Part shown: positions 49,968-62,573 of the stretch, one piece after another
Position numbering within the stretch: position 1 is the first letter of the stretch
Layout: every line of letters starts with the position of its first letter
From: Onchocerca volvulus
Taxonomy: Eukaryota > Nematoda > Chromadorea > Rhabditida > Onchocercidae
Assembly (NCBI GenBank): GCA_000499405.2
Contig: HG738137.1
Span: 9,127,609-9,191,608 of the forward strand
Direction of reading: 5' to 3'
Length of the DNA stretch: 64,000 bases
The notes under the pieces: model-generated
The model's input: only the letters and a program-made list of their open reading frames with translations
Databases searched by the model: none
What the model was told of the DNA's origin: nothing
Program-made: the position numbers and the translations under genes

Positions 49968-52900
49968 TTTTTTTTTTCTAAAAAAATTTAAAGAAAAAAA
50001 AAGAAAAAAAAAAAGATTGTAAAGCGAAAAAAAGAATGAAAAAGAAAGGAGAAAAACATAATAATAATAATGATAATAATAATAGTAAGAATAGTAATAA
50101 TAATAATAATAATGGCTTTTTCAAATTATTAGTTTTAAAAATCGCATTAAAAAAAATTTTTTCTTTTGAAAAAGAATCAGAAATGAAACATAAATTTTTC
50201 ATATTGAAAATAAGGAAAAAAGAAAAAAAGGGAAAAAATTTTTCCTTGCATAAATTGATTTTTCTCGGCATTTCATTGCATTTTATGGGGAAAAACGGGA
50301 GAAGGAAAGAGTGAAATGAATCAAAAAATTTTGATCGAAAAAATGATTAAAATTAAATTGAAAAATTTAAATTGTAATTTTTCGCAAATTTTGTTTTTAC
50401 AACATACAACATATTCTTGCATTGGGACAAACAATGTAAACTTTGCCGCAAACATTATGTAGAAAAAGTCAACAACAGAATTTTAATTGTCTGGAAAATC
50501 ATTATCAGTAAAATATAATGATAAGAATAATGATAATGTGTATATGTGGCGTGTGCGTGGTTGTTTGTAGATGAAGTTAGTCAGAAATGAAGTCTTAATT
50601 AATAAAGATATTAATTAATACAAAAGAAAAGCTATTATGGCAAAAAAAAATTTTTTTTTAAATTGGACTTATTCTTATTTTCAAATTTTTTCTCGCTCCT
50701 CAAAATGCTTTCTTGATAAGTTTATCAATCCAAACTAATCTTTTTTTTCTAATTTTTTATCAAAAATTGATGAATCTGATAAGAATGATAAGATATTATT
50801 TCTTTTTTTTTGATCTATTAACAAAAAGCTAGCAATTCCATCAATATGATAAAAATTTTAGGACAAATCAAAATTTATTAAAAAAAAAAAAGAAAGAAAA
50901 AATCGAACGAATTAAAATAGCAGATCAAAATTGAACTAATCATCAATGCGAAATGAATTTTTTTTATTCGTCGCTTTTTTTTTCTAATTTTTATTATTCA
51001 AGCAAGTAATCAATTTTTTGTATTTATAATAAATCAATTTTTTTTTACTAATTTAATCGTTCAAATTAATTTTTATTATTCAAATTCACAATATATTACA
51101 AATATTATATTATTGTTTCATTAATTAAAATCATTCATCCAAATTAATGTCAAAGTTATTGAAATAAAAAAAAAGAAGTTTTTTTCAATTATAAATTTAT
51201 TTATTACAAATATAAAAAATGAATTGCTTGCTTAAAAATGAAAACTTTTTTCGGCCTCTTTTTTTGAAATTTATTAATTTTGCTAATTTTTTTTTTGGCA
51301 ATTAATTACTACTAATTTGCATGGGCATGGTTTAGTTTATCAATTTTTTTTACTTCTCGAGAATGTACACAAAATTCACACACACATAGATAACACATAT
51401 GTTTTAAATTTAAAACTTTATTTTTGTCCCAATGCATGGTTTTTTTGCTGCAAAATGATTTTATCGATCACAATGATCTGATTTTTCTTTTCTTTGACCT
51501 GATTCAATTCCTTTTTTTTTTAAATTTAGTTTTGCATTACTTTTATTAAGTATTAAAATTGTGTTATTATTTACTTGTGCGCATTACTTACTAATCTTCC
51601 TATTTACTGCTTATTTTGTTCGTTCTTCTTTCGTTTTTTTCTGAATTTTTAAATTTTTTAAATATTTTTAGAATCTATTTGATCAAAATTGGTTTTTGAA
51701 TAATTATTTTGATTGATATTGATTTAATTAATCTAGAAGTGAAGAAAAAAAAAATGCTTTTAGCAAAGCATTCCGAATATTCATCGGTATATTTCAAAAG
51801 ATAAATAAGTTAGAGTTGAGTAAATTAGATGTTGTTGAAAGATTATTAATCATAAATAAATTAATTAGAATTAGTTTCAAAGATATTTGGGAATTAATTA
51901 GCGAAGATAAATCGAGAAATTAGATAACCTTACGAATTCTTAGTAACTTCTTTTATCCTGCACTGCCTATTTTTTTTTTTTTTTTTTTTTGTTGTTTATA
52001 TATAAAATTTAAAAATATAAAAAATACAGAAAACAAAAAACTTTAAAAATTTTTATTTTGTGAGGGATGAGTAACAAAGAGAGATTGCATTCGATTTATT
52101 GGAAAAAGTTTTTTTTCTGGAAAATTAAGAAATATTTAAAATATGATAATTGAGACAGAACTGAAATCTATAAATAATTAAAAAGAAAAAAAAAAAACTG
52201 AGTTATAACTAAATTACTAAATCGATGATAAGTACCACAAAAAAAATTAACTGAATTAATTTTATCAATTATATCTTTTGAAATGTTCATTCAAGAAAAA
52301 TTTTACTTTTATTTTTTCGTTTTAGGTAACATTTTTTCCTTTTCTTTTTCAAATTCAAATTTGCAATATTAATTTGACATTTATAATCTTTCAATCTTTT
52401 TTCACTTCTTTTATTACTCCATTTTTATTTTAATCATTTTAAAAAAGAAAACTATGCATTCCGAAGGCAATAAATGTACAGTTTGCTTATGCTTTGTAGC
52501 TTTAGTATTGTTGTTTTGTATATCAGTAATCAAGTATTTCAATCCCTTTTGTTTTGTTTCGTTTTGTTTTTGATTCTTCTATATTTTGGGCAGAAAAAAA
52601 AAACACAAAAAAAAAGGAAATATTTTCTCTTTTTATATCACTTTTTTCTTTCCTTTTAAATGTTTATAAAATTACTTAATAGAGAATTAATTAAATACTT
52701 AAATATTATGCAATTTATTTTCATATCCTAATAGTAATTTGTTTTCAAAATCTTTGCTGGCTGTTATTTTCATCGTCTACTCTTCGTTATCCAGTATTCT
52801 AATATTTTGTCGGGACTTTATTACTTGGAATGAATTAATGAGTTTGTATAATGATTTTTTAATAATTATTACTTGAATTTAATGAATTTGAATTAAAATT

Positions 52901-53075
52901 TTTTTTTGCCCATCTATGCTTTGAATAATTCTTCTATGTTTGGCGTGCATTAACATTTTAGTGTAAAAACGAAAAGAATGTAATCTGAGAAAGATCGGTT
53001 GAACTTGAAATGATTATAATTTCAATAATTACTCTTCCAAAAAATTGTCAACTGATTTTTGATAAAACTTTATCA
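49968..53075. other. 3' UTR of madd-4 and intergenic DNA
   Basis: A-rich then AAT-rich sequence follows the stop; AATAAA at 50601-50606 is a plausible polyadenylation signal. From there to the tRNA gene it is AT-rich with long homopolymer tracts. Confidence 0.5.
52455..52525 (+). CDS. weak candidate signal-peptide exon for the ShKT-like gene
   Basis: ATG at 52455 opens MHSEGNKCTVCLCFVALVLL, a membrane/leader-like stretch. Possible donors are GTATAT (phase 1, matching a GTTTTTAG acceptor at 54156) and GTAATC (phase 0). If joined to the exon at about 54157 it would supply a secretory leader, with the tRNA gene lying in the intron. Speculative. Confidence 0.2.
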
Positions 53076-53146
53076 GCGTCGGTGGTTCAGTGGTAGAATG
53101 CTCGCCTGCCACGCGGGCGGCCCGGGTTCGATTCCCGGCCGACGCA
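53076..53146 (+). tRNA. tRNA-Gly (anticodon GCC)
   Basis: Complete cloverleaf of 71 bases: acceptor stem GCGTCGG/CCGACGC (53076-53082, 53139-53145), discriminator A at 53146, anticodon loop CTGCCAC with GCC at 53108-53110, T arm CCGGG-TTCGATT-CCCGG. Internal promoter boxes: A TGGTTCAGTGG (53083-53093), B GGTTCGATTCC (53125-53135). No intron and no encoded CCA. It is a canonical eukaryotic nuclear tRNA and a G+C-rich island in this AT-rich DNA. Confidence 0.98.
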
Positions 53147-53154
53147 GCCACCAC

Positions 53155-53158
53155 TTTT
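53155..53158 (+). terminator. RNA polymerase III T-run
   Basis: TTTT begins nine bases after the discriminator base of the tRNA gene, the usual Pol III stop. Confidence 0.7.
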
Positions 53159-53262
53159 CTACTTTGATAAAATAAGTAAAAATGGACGGAGCAAAATTAT
53201 CATATCAAAGAATGGAAATAAACATTCGTGTTGACATAGTTCATTTTCATACATTAGTAAAC

Positions 53263-53514
53263 GACGTAAGTGCAACTGTCACGTAAGTGAACGTTATGCA
53301 AACGGCGTAAGTTAACGTGGAATTTAATGAAGCATTCTCACTGTATCATCGAAATAAAATTTTCAAGTATAGAATTTAAATTATAATAAATTATGTTTTC
53401 TATTTCGTACTGAAATATGGATTTAGCTTCTTTTCAGAAGCTATCACGTATTACACGTTGTTGACTACTTCTAGCAAAAATTTCACGCATTACACGTTGA
53501 TTCTAACAAAAACA
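53263..53514. repeat. ACGTAAG-type motifs and a two-copy 39-bp repeat
   Basis: Three CGTAAGT units occur at 53265-53315. At 53444-53482 and 53483-53514 TCACGYATTACACGTTG is followed by similar tails (a period of 39 bases). Confidence 0.5.
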
Positions 53515-54128
53515 ATAACTGACTGGATCCCATTCAACGTCATTTTTTTCTCATTCTTTTCTCCTTCTTACTACTTTTCTTTCATTTCATTTCATTTTTT
53601 TGTTTTCTTTTTTGGGTATAAATTGAAATATAAAATAAAAATCGAAATACTTTATAGTAAATGAATTATTAACTCATTCCTAATCATTCATATTCGAACC
53701 TGAAATGATTGATCATTTACGTGTAACTATTACGTTTGAGCAATTTTATATCAACTTGATTAATTAGGATAATTTTTCGCAAAAAGATAATTAACGATGT
53801 TTAGAATGGCTGAGAAAAAGTAAGTTAAGCATGAAATAATTATTGGAAATTCTAAAAATTGCAAATATTAGTTAGTATTTTTGAATCATAAAAAAGGTGA
53901 ATAATCGAATGAATTTGATCAGATTATATTCTTTTCATTAAAAAAATAAGCGTAAGAACGGCTATTTTCCTTTATTCAATTTGCGAAATTTTATTTTCTT
54001 TTTTCTTCTAACTTTTTTAAATTGCTTCATAAAATTTCACCTTTTAATGTTGTTGCTGTTACTAATTTTTTTTTTGTTGTAATTTTGAACAAAAAAAAAA
54101 AAAAAAAAAAGGAAAAAAAAAAGAAAAA

Positions 54129-55060
54129 TGGTCGAAAGATTTAGAAAAGTTTTTAGACGACAATTCAATAATGATGGCTGATGATAATTGTCACGATAAA
54201 TCGAGATTTTGCGAGATTCTCAAAATTTTCCATTCGTAAGTTTTTATTTCATATTTTATTCCAATAATTCTATGAATTAACGGATTAATAGTAATATTGA
54301 TAATTTAGCGGAATTAATTTTATTTCCTTAAAATTTTGTTCTGAAAAAATTTTGAATGTACTTTGCTAGTGTCTTGTTTTTGGAAGCAATCTAATTATTC
54401 TTAATGAGCTTTGATTTAACAGGAAAAATTTTGAATTGTTTTTGTTTTTTTGTTGTGTCCAATAATCACTGAATTAAAAAGATTTATTTATCTTATAGAT
54501 AAAAAAGACACGTAAAAGTTACTTCTTCTAGTTAAACTTTCTTTAAATTATCGATAAAATTGAAGGTTTGAAAAGCAGAAGTAGTGTGCATTATTATTAT
54601 TGACTTAAATTTAAAATAGCTCAAATTATACTTGTATATTGTGGCTTCGATACTTGAGCCTAGTTATTTTAATAGTTGAGTCCAGTTATTCTGCGAAAAT
54701 CAATTTTTATCTGAAATGTAGGATGCAATATATACTTTAAACATTCAGGTATTATTAAATTTTGATCAAAAATAGTAATTCTTTTTTTTTTTTGGATAAA
54801 TTTAAAATTTCTAAATCTGAAAAAAAAAAAGGAAAACCCTAATTACTATTGCAAATCATAAAATTTCAATTATATGAAATTTCGAATTTTACTTTTGGTT
54901 TGAAATTATTGCGTTTTCTTAAAATTTAAATTTATTTTCCAAGATTTTCCATCATTCTTTGCTTTTTTACAGCTGCGAGAATAGGGATATTCGAGAAAAA
55001 TGCTGCTATACATGTAATTATTATAAATATGAAGTGACAAGCGAAGTTCGAATGATGTAA
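54129..55060 (+). CDS. small ShKT-like cysteine-rich protein, two exons seen
   Basis: Exon 1 runs to 54235 (CATTC|GTAAGT, phase 2) and exon 2 is 54973-55060 (TTTTTACAG acceptor, stop TAA at 55058). The frame reads EKWSKDLEKFLDDN, then DNCHDKSRFCEILKIFHS, CENRDIREKCCYTC, with an 18-residue Cys-free tail. Spacing C-x6-C-x8-C-x8-C-x3-C with an Asp after the first Cys and TC at the end matches the ShKT fold, common in nematode secreted proteins; the usual last Cys is missing and a CC pair takes its place. The start is uncertain: the frame is open back to 54066 through a poly-A run, ATG at 54171/54174 would give a leaderless form, and acceptors at 54149 and 54156 are possible. A secretory leader exon upstream is expected. 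Confidence 0.55.
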
Positions 55061-57391
55061 ACAAAGAAATTTGACAAATCATATCAGACGAAAATTGATC
55101 AACAAATGCGACTTGAATGGAAAGAAAAATTTCTCCTCCGAAAGTTGAAACTTTTCCTCAAGAAATTGTCATATTACTTTTATAAAATTTGCTTCCGAAT
55201 TTTCATGAAATAATCATTTTTTTTTGCGAGAGGATAATTAATCAAATATTATTATCATCAAATAACAATGCCAGATTTTTATTGGAAATAATCTATGAAA
55301 TTTCTTAAAAATTCACTTTTTTCAATTTTTTATTACAAACTTTAAAATTTTTCTCTTTGAAATATGCAAAAAACAATATCGTGATAATTCCTATTTCTGA
55401 AAGAGGAAATAGAAGAAAGTGAAGCCATAGCTGGAATTTTTCTTAAGGAAATTCAAATTTCCTACTCTTGAAAAAATTATATTGGGATCTTAAAATCTGT
55501 TTAGATAATTTCTCTATTGCTAAAATTTGAAAAAAAAAAAAAAAAATGAAAGAAGAAAAAAGAGGGAAAGCGAAATGTGCATTGATAATTTGAGAATTTC
55601 AAAAAGTTTCTGCTATTTTCATAATTTTTCATGTTTTCTTTAAAAGTCATTTTACCAGTTTATTAGCAAATGTTAATTCTTTTGATGTATTCCATTCTAT
55701 TTTCTGTTTTTCTGTTTTTTTTATTTTCTACTTACAATTTTCTTTCTTCTAGAAGAATCTTTTTCATTGCTATCTAAAATTTTTGAAACAATTTCGTTCA
55801 CTACACAATCAATAATATTTATTCAACGAAAATATTTTATTCCGCATTACTGTTATCATTTTCGCTCGTAATAATAATATCTCACTAATTTGTTGATGAA
55901 TTATAGTAGTAGAATTAGAGCTAATTAATTAATCGAATTGAAATGCTAATTTAAAAAAGTTTAAAACTTTCCATTATTCCAATGGATAGGATAATTCAAT
56001 CTAACGATAAAATATGACAATTTTGATCTCATCAATATTTGTGTTGTGGAAATTTTTTTTTTTTTTGCGTTTTTTTCTTTGTATTCTCTTCTTTATCAGA
56101 ATAACATATTTAATTTTGTGGTAATTAATTACATCTAAAATCTTATTCATTTTCTATATATTTTTAATGCTTCTTTTAACTGTAATTTCACTTCATTCAC
56201 TGAGTAAAAATATTGATTAATTTAGAATTACATAATTAACAATATTCCAACAAATTGATTTCTGCTTCTTCCTTTTTTGTCTTCCTCTCTTGGCTTGCTT
56301 CTTTTTCATTTGACAAGCATAAAAATTGATTCTTATTTTGTTTTATTTTTATCAAAAAATTTCAAAATTAATATTTCTTTTGAATTATGCTAATTTTTAT
56401 TGCTCTTTATCATTTATAACCTTACAAGCATACGGCAATATATACATATACGCCCCATCACTTTTTTACATTAAATTCTTCTATGCAATTTGTATTTCTC
56501 TAATATTGTGTATATGCAGCATATTATTATCACTACAAAATTATAAAATACAGTAACACTTCAAAATACAGTAATTTAATATTTTTATATGGCGTATCTT
56601 TGTTACTGCATAAAATTATAGATACAGTAATATCACAGTAACATTCCAAATGACGTATCTTTGTCACCGCATAAAATCGTAGATACAGTAATATTCCAAT
56701 ATACAATAGTCAATGAAATATTTCAATATATAACCGTTAATGATTGATGTAATAGAGTTTAAATAAATTGAAATAAGAATAAATGGTTGATTGATTAATT
56801 AATTAATTACATGACATATTCATTACGCAACTTTTATTTACTGCATAAATGATCCACAAATGATTAGTAATATTTTAATGCCCAGTCGTTAATAATGTAT
56901 GAAATAAACAAATTTGAGTGAAAGGGAATAGGAATAATTATTTGATCGATTAATTGATTACATATTTATCATATAACTTTCATTTATTAGCTTAAAATCC
57001 ATCACGTTGCAAAGCAAAAATCCGATTTATGCTAAATCATTAAAAGTTATAAATGAGGCAATTCGGGATAACTGTAATTGAAATTTAACTTATACTAAAA
57101 TAATTTAACTTATGTTGTAATTGAAATAAAAATTTTCATAATAATAGCAATGATTTAATAATAATTCTTAGGTATAAATGATAAAAATGACAATTTAAAT
57201 AGGCAGAAATATCTCAATTATTAAATTTGTTAATATATTATGTTGATGATTAAGAATTTTTTCGATAATTAATTAGTTATAATTCAAAAATTAGCAAATT
57301 ACTACAAAAAAATCTTTTGCATAATCTAACTGATAAAAGGTTGATTCATTTACAACAAAATATGCAAATTAATAATATAAATTTCATTTAA
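55061..57391. other. intergenic AT-rich DNA between convergent genes
   Basis: No gene seen. Includes the repeat pair at 56592-56694 and a diverged ~190-bp tandem pair at about 56760-57000. Confidence 0.5.
56592..56694. repeat. two-copy repeat containing GATACAGTAATAT
   Basis: GCGTATCTTTGTTACTGCAT... (56592-56633) recurs as ACGTATCTTTGTCACCGCAT... (56653-56694), 60 bases apart, both ending TAGATACAGTAATAT. Confidence 0.75.
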
Positions 57392-57470
57392 TCAATGCAA
57401 CAATACTATTTTTCGAATTTTTTCCTTCAACGAAGCATAACGTTTAAAACTTTCCGTTCTTCTTTTGTTA
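57392..57470 (-). CDS. terminal exon of the minus-strand gene
   Basis: TATTTTCAG acceptor on the minus strand, 26 codons including TGA; a basic, helix-like end (RRTESFKRYASLKEKIRK). Its start supplies the one base that completes the GT left by the exon at 58811-58754, making a Val codon. Confidence 0.6.
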
Positions 57471-60400
57471 CTGAAAATAGTAAAAATATCAAAGTCCAAG
57501 TTTAAAAATTAATCATTCAAAATTGAAACAAAATAAATTTTATTGGTGCAAAGATTATTTCAATCTTTGTAGCATTCATTCAGAATAACATAAATTAATA
57601 ATGCAATGGGATTGAAGATTTGACGAAGAGAAGCAAAAAAAGGAATTAGAACTAAATTTTAATCAAGTTATTGAAAATAGAAAAGAATTAAAACTGCAGG
57701 AATGGAATAAGAGCTTAGATTTTTAAAAAGATATGAGTAATTTTAATTAGATTCACATTTTATTTTTGTACTTGATGTTCTAATTTATATTTAAAATTTT
57801 ACATTTATTTAAAAGGAATATAACTTATATTTAAAAGGAGCAATAAATATAATCTTTGGTATGTAAATTAGTTCTGCATATTTCCTAATATTTTTGTTAG
57901 TCCTTTTTTCTTGGCCTTTTTTTTTTTAGCAAAATCATTACGATTAGATCAATTAATCAATTTTTCATGATCTAATGAAAATAAAAGATGCCCAATGTAA
58001 ATGCAAAATTTAGTATTTGAATAATCGAAAATCTCTGTATTTCATTTATTGAAATTTTATTCAAGAAATTCTCTCTTCTCAAGTGAAATTTAAATTTTTT
58101 TAAAATTGAAACTTTTTTTTCCAGTTTACTTCTTTCGATTCTTGTATAACTCACGAACTTTCAACAATTTTTATTGATTATTATGATCAGATTAATTAAT
58201 TAATTTACGGAAAAAAGGAAAAACATAGAATTTATTTCTACCATAGAAAGTAAGCAACAGAAAGAAAATATATATGGAATATGCATAGTAGACTAAAAAA
58301 AATGGTAAATGATACTCTGAAATTATATATCTGCTCGTAATTGTCCAGATACTGAGAAAAATTATTAATTTGAATTGAACAGGAATTGACAAATATTGAT
58401 ATATTTAATATACGAAATGATTAATGTAAAAAAAAAAAAAATATTTTTGTACAACAGATGCAAAAATAAAAACGAAAGCTGTTGAGAACAATTGACTGAA
58501 ATGAGGTACGGTAACGAAATTTTAAAAAATGATGATTCTAACTAACCATCGATCATTGATAAACATGTCGGAATATTATCAAATTTGAATAATTACTGTA
58601 GTGTTTGTACGAAAATTACCGTAATACTTGCACAATTTCCGTTCTTTTTACAGTGTGAATTACAAGTTTTTAATAAATTAATAAAAAAGACTACTTTTTC
58701 TAAACATTAATTCAAACATTGCTAAATAATATATATCCGTCTACCGTACTTACACAAATACAACTTGAAACTTGCCATCTGGTCGCCACATACTCCCTTG
58801 ATCCATTAAAGCTTAAATGATGATATAATTAAAATTGGTTAAGAAAAAAATCCTTTAACTGAAATTGGAATTTAACTGAAAAAAAAATCTCAATTCAAAT
58901 CAGATAAGATATAATATATCTATCTTTCAAAACTGCTATTTGTTATGCATTTCTTAATACATTCAGTCAATCGAATGTTTAATTTTTTAGTAATTTAGTA
59001 ATTCAGTTAATTATTATTTAAAGGTATTTAAACACATAAAATAATTGAAAATCGAAAAAATTTGAAAAATCATCACTTATCACAATAAATGACCATAAAT
59101 CATTCCTACATCAACCAATTATGGGAGTTAATCAAAATGATATATATATATTGTACTGCTTTTACAAATGGGATATAAGCAAACTTCACTTAAAACACCT
59201 AATTTTATCATAAAATTTAATTTTTTTTTTGGCAAAAAAAAAAGAATTTTATGATTGCAAATGTTAAATAAGTGCAAAAAAAAAAATGCAAACATTACAA
59301 CCAATCTAATTGTGCAACAATATTTGACATGCACAAGCATTTTTTTTTTTCTTCCTTTTTCTATCTCTAAAATGCCATGCTTTTAAAATTTTTTTTGAAT
59401 TCTATACTATGACAAAAGTGAAAAAATGAAAGATTATTGACAAAAAAGTAAAAAATGAAAAATTATTACTACAAGCATATATGATATGAAATCAAATAAA
59501 ATTATTGCCACGAAAAAAAAACATTTGCTTCATTTTTTTTTTTTTTTTTACAATTTTAATTCTTCTTCGTTTGACGAAATATTATTTAGTAACTTCTTCT
59601 CTCAACAAAGACAGAGCAATTTAAAATTGTCCAAATTATAGAGGAGTTTTACTGATATGATAACCTCGAAAATTACTACCTTTAAATTCAAAAATATTTA
59701 AACCTATTACCTGTAAATTCAAAAATATTTATTTAAATGGTTGTAGAATAGAAAAGCAAACATTGCCATTTTTAAGCATCTTAAATCTTCGACAATAGAA
59801 TAATGAAAAAATGACATATAAATAAACATTAATTGAAGAAATTGTAGGATAAATTGAATAATAGAATAAAAAAAATTAAATTTCATATTGTTTCTGTCTT
59901 CCAATATAAATAATATTTTTTGTTTTCTTTTCCACTTCAAATGAATATAGGAAATTATCTTTCAAAGTTTCCTATAATCATCACTAAATTCTTCCAATTT
60001 TTTCCCAAATAAAATTTCTGATGTAACAACTGATCTTTTAATTTTCCTCATTTTTTCTCTTGTTTTTTTTTTTCGTGATTTTTTTAATGGATAGGAGATA
60101 TATCATTTCATTTAAATTGATCATATTTTTTATCCTCTATTTCATAAAAATTTGCTGTTGAGAAATAATTCATATCTCACATTATTTCATATTATTCATT
60201 CAATATTTTATAATACAAATTTTACTACGAATTTATTGCTTTCTTCTTTTTTTTAAACCAGTGAAATTTTCTTTCTCCTATTTTCGCTCTCATATTTTAA
60301 TAACGATCGATTTTTGGTCTTGAGAAATATCATATTTCATTCAATGAAAAATTAATCATCATAACAAATATGCAAAAAGAAAAAAATGGAAAAAATTAAA

Positions 60401-62573
60401 AAAGAAAATTAAAGAAAATTAGTAAGCATAGTTGTTGGTCGGATTACTGCTGTAACGAAGTGATGGTTGAATCATCATTTGCATCAAATTTACACCACCT
60501 GTCGGTACTCCTTCCATAGTTTCTGCAACATTTCTATAAACGATCAGAAATTTTGAATCAAAATATTCATCTGTTTTTAGCCAGATATTCAGCATTTCCG
60601 AAAAATTCCGGAACGATATTAGTCGCAGAGAAAGGAAAATACTCTTCTAACAGCATTAAAACTTACTGTAATATGCGTATCTTACTGTAAGCAAAAGGTT
60701 AACTGTAATGTACGCTTCTTACTGCATGCAAAACTTACTGCAATATAAACTTTTTACAGTGAGCAAAACTTACTGTAATATGTGCTTCTGCAGTATACAA
60801 CACTTATTGCAATGTATGTTTCTTACAGTATGCAAAACCGTTTGTCTTGCTCAGAAATTTTTCAAATTTAAAAAATTTCAATGCTACAAATTATGCTTTA
60901 AAATGAAAAGTAAATCCAGGCTATGATTTGTCTTTAAATTGTTACCAGCAATGTGTGATTTTTTAAGAATGTGCAATACATTTCGAGATATAATAAAATA
61001 TTGCTATACAGTATATGGTATTTGCATACTGTAAAGTGAAAAAAAAACTTTAAATTACAAATTACGTATTCGTAGAAAGTTAAAAGCAAAATGAGTGGTT
61101 CCTGAATAAAAGCAATAATAGAAATTTGTTAGTACTGAAATAGTAGAAAAGTTAATTAGAAAAGATAAATTACGAACAGCATAAATGATCCATCATTTTT
61201 ATGGCGATGAAGTTGGAAAAACAAAAAATATAAATTACAATTAATATGAAATTTAAGAAAAAAGAATGAAAAATTCGAGGATAAAATTTTTAATAAAACA
61301 TTAAGATAGATGAAAGTTAGATATTACGTAGAAAAAATGAAGGAAAAATTAAGCATTTTTAACAACAAAAAAAATCCAGCCATTGTTTTTAAACCAAAAT
61401 TTTTTTGATATTGGGTATCAGTAGTGATAGTAGTGATAGTAGTAATAGCAGTGACAATAGTGACAGTAGAAAAAGAAAAAGAAAATCCCGTAATTGTGCA
61501 TTTAAATAACGGGAAAAAGAAAAATATTACAAATTGTCCGGTAATTCATTTGTTGTTTTTCCTTCTCTGAAAAGAGCAATTAAGGAATTAAAAAAAAAAT
61601 AGCGAAAAAAGTTGAAATCATATAGAAGGACAGCAAGAAATTATTAATTGCAAACAGAGGAAAAGTTATTTTATTAAACAAAATGATAGCAATGATATAG
61701 GACTGAAAAAGTTTTCAAAAGTTTAGAACTGAAAAACTAAATTAAAAAATGATAACAAAAAAAAAAGAAAGAGATGGAAAGCAAAAAAAAAAGACAAAAG
61801 AATTATGAAAATACCATATTAGAAATAACTATTGGTATTTCCAAATAATACTGCTAATGATAAAGCAGAAACTCATGCACCTAAACTAATTATCTAACTA
61901 AATTACTATCAAGCCATGCTAATTAATTAGAAATTTTGCTTCCTTCTTGCGCAAATGGTCAGATTTGTTTGTAAAAAAATTTAGTTTAAAAAAATTATAT
62001 TACCTGCAAGTAATATTAGCAAAAAAAAAAAAAAAAAAAAATGAAATTTTAAATACAATATGGTAAGAAATTTTTCTTATCTAATAATCATAAATTCTTT
62101 TGTCCTTTTCTATGAATTTCAATTTATCACTATATTTTTTGATAATTTAGCTAATCTATTTTATACTGTATTACTTGAAAGTAGAATTTAAATTAATTCA
62201 AGAAACATACAAGAGATATTTTAAAATATCTTGAAAAATGTTGAATTAATATACATTAAAAAAATACATTAAATTAATGCATGTAAATATATGTTAAATT
62301 TTTTGTTCGAAAAAAATTTCTTAATTCTTAAAAAAAGCCAAAAATCATATTCTTCCGTTCTATTATAAAACAACAAATATATATAATGTCATCCATATGA
62401 GTGATAATTTTATTACTTTTATTTATTGATTACTAATTACAAAAATAATAAGTCTACTTTTATATGAATTATATTACGTACCGCCAACGAATCCAGCTTT
62501 CCATCTTCTTGTCGTATCTATCGGCTTATTACGTGGTGATCCACGTCGTACCGATGTTTGCATCAAGCATAAA
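57392..62573 (-). CDS. 3' end of an unrecognised minus-strand gene
   Basis: Exons in transcription order: 62573-62482, 58811-58754, 57470-57392, all in phase. The first (TTTTAG acceptor) reads LCLMQTSVRRGSPRNKPIDT then TRRWKAGFVG, donor GTACGT. The second (ATTTAAG acceptor) reads LMDQGSMWRPDGKFQVVFV with a perfect GTAAGT donor. The third (TATTTTCAG acceptor) reads NKRRTESFKRYASLKEKIRK then IVLLH and TGA at 57392-57394. An extra exon at 60533-60419 gives another end (listed separately). Basic, Cys-poor, probably a cytoplasmic tail or regulatory region. I do not recognise the family, and exons upstream of 62573 were not found. Confidence 0.6.
58754..58811 (-). CDS. penultimate exon of the minus-strand gene
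   Basis: 58 bases, phase 1 in and phase 2 out, GTAAGT donor at 58753-58748. G+C-richer than its surroundings. If unspliced, the frame would stop at once (GTG TAA, 58750-58752), so intron retention would give another C-terminus. Confidence 0.6.
60419..60533 (-). CDS. alternative exon of the minus-strand gene
   Basis: Acceptors TTTATAG (exon start 60533) or TTGCAG (60522); reads NVAETMEGVPTGGVNLMQMM then IQPSLRYSSNPTNNYAY and TAA at 60421-60419. It joins 62573-62478 (donor GTAATA) in phase 2 or 62573-62482 (donor GTACGT) in phase 1. An internal GTAATC donor after RYS would instead link it in phase 1 to 58811-58754, making it a cassette exon rather than an end. Confidence 0.55.
60653..60838. 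repeat. 35-38-bp minisatellite, five copies
   Basis: Copies begin near 60653, 60691, 60728, 60763 and 60797, unit GCAAAACTTACTGTAATATG then YGYTTCTTACWGTAT. It lies in the intron next to the alternative exon at 60419-60533 and carries the same TACTGTA/TTACAGT motif as other repeats here. Confidence 0.8.
62478..62573 (-). CDS. upstream-most exon seen of the minus-strand gene
   Basis: TTTTAG acceptor at 62575-62574; about 30 codons, basic and Ser/Arg-rich (RRGSPRNKP). Two overlapping donors: GTACGT (exon end 62482) and GTAATA (exon end 62478), four bases apart and of different phase, each with a matching downstream exon. Confidence 0.6.

Noticed and set aside
49978..50314. Overlapping frames with poly-Leu or poly-Asn runs on both strands
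   Set aside because: Low-complexity AAT and A-rich 3' UTR sequence of madd-4.
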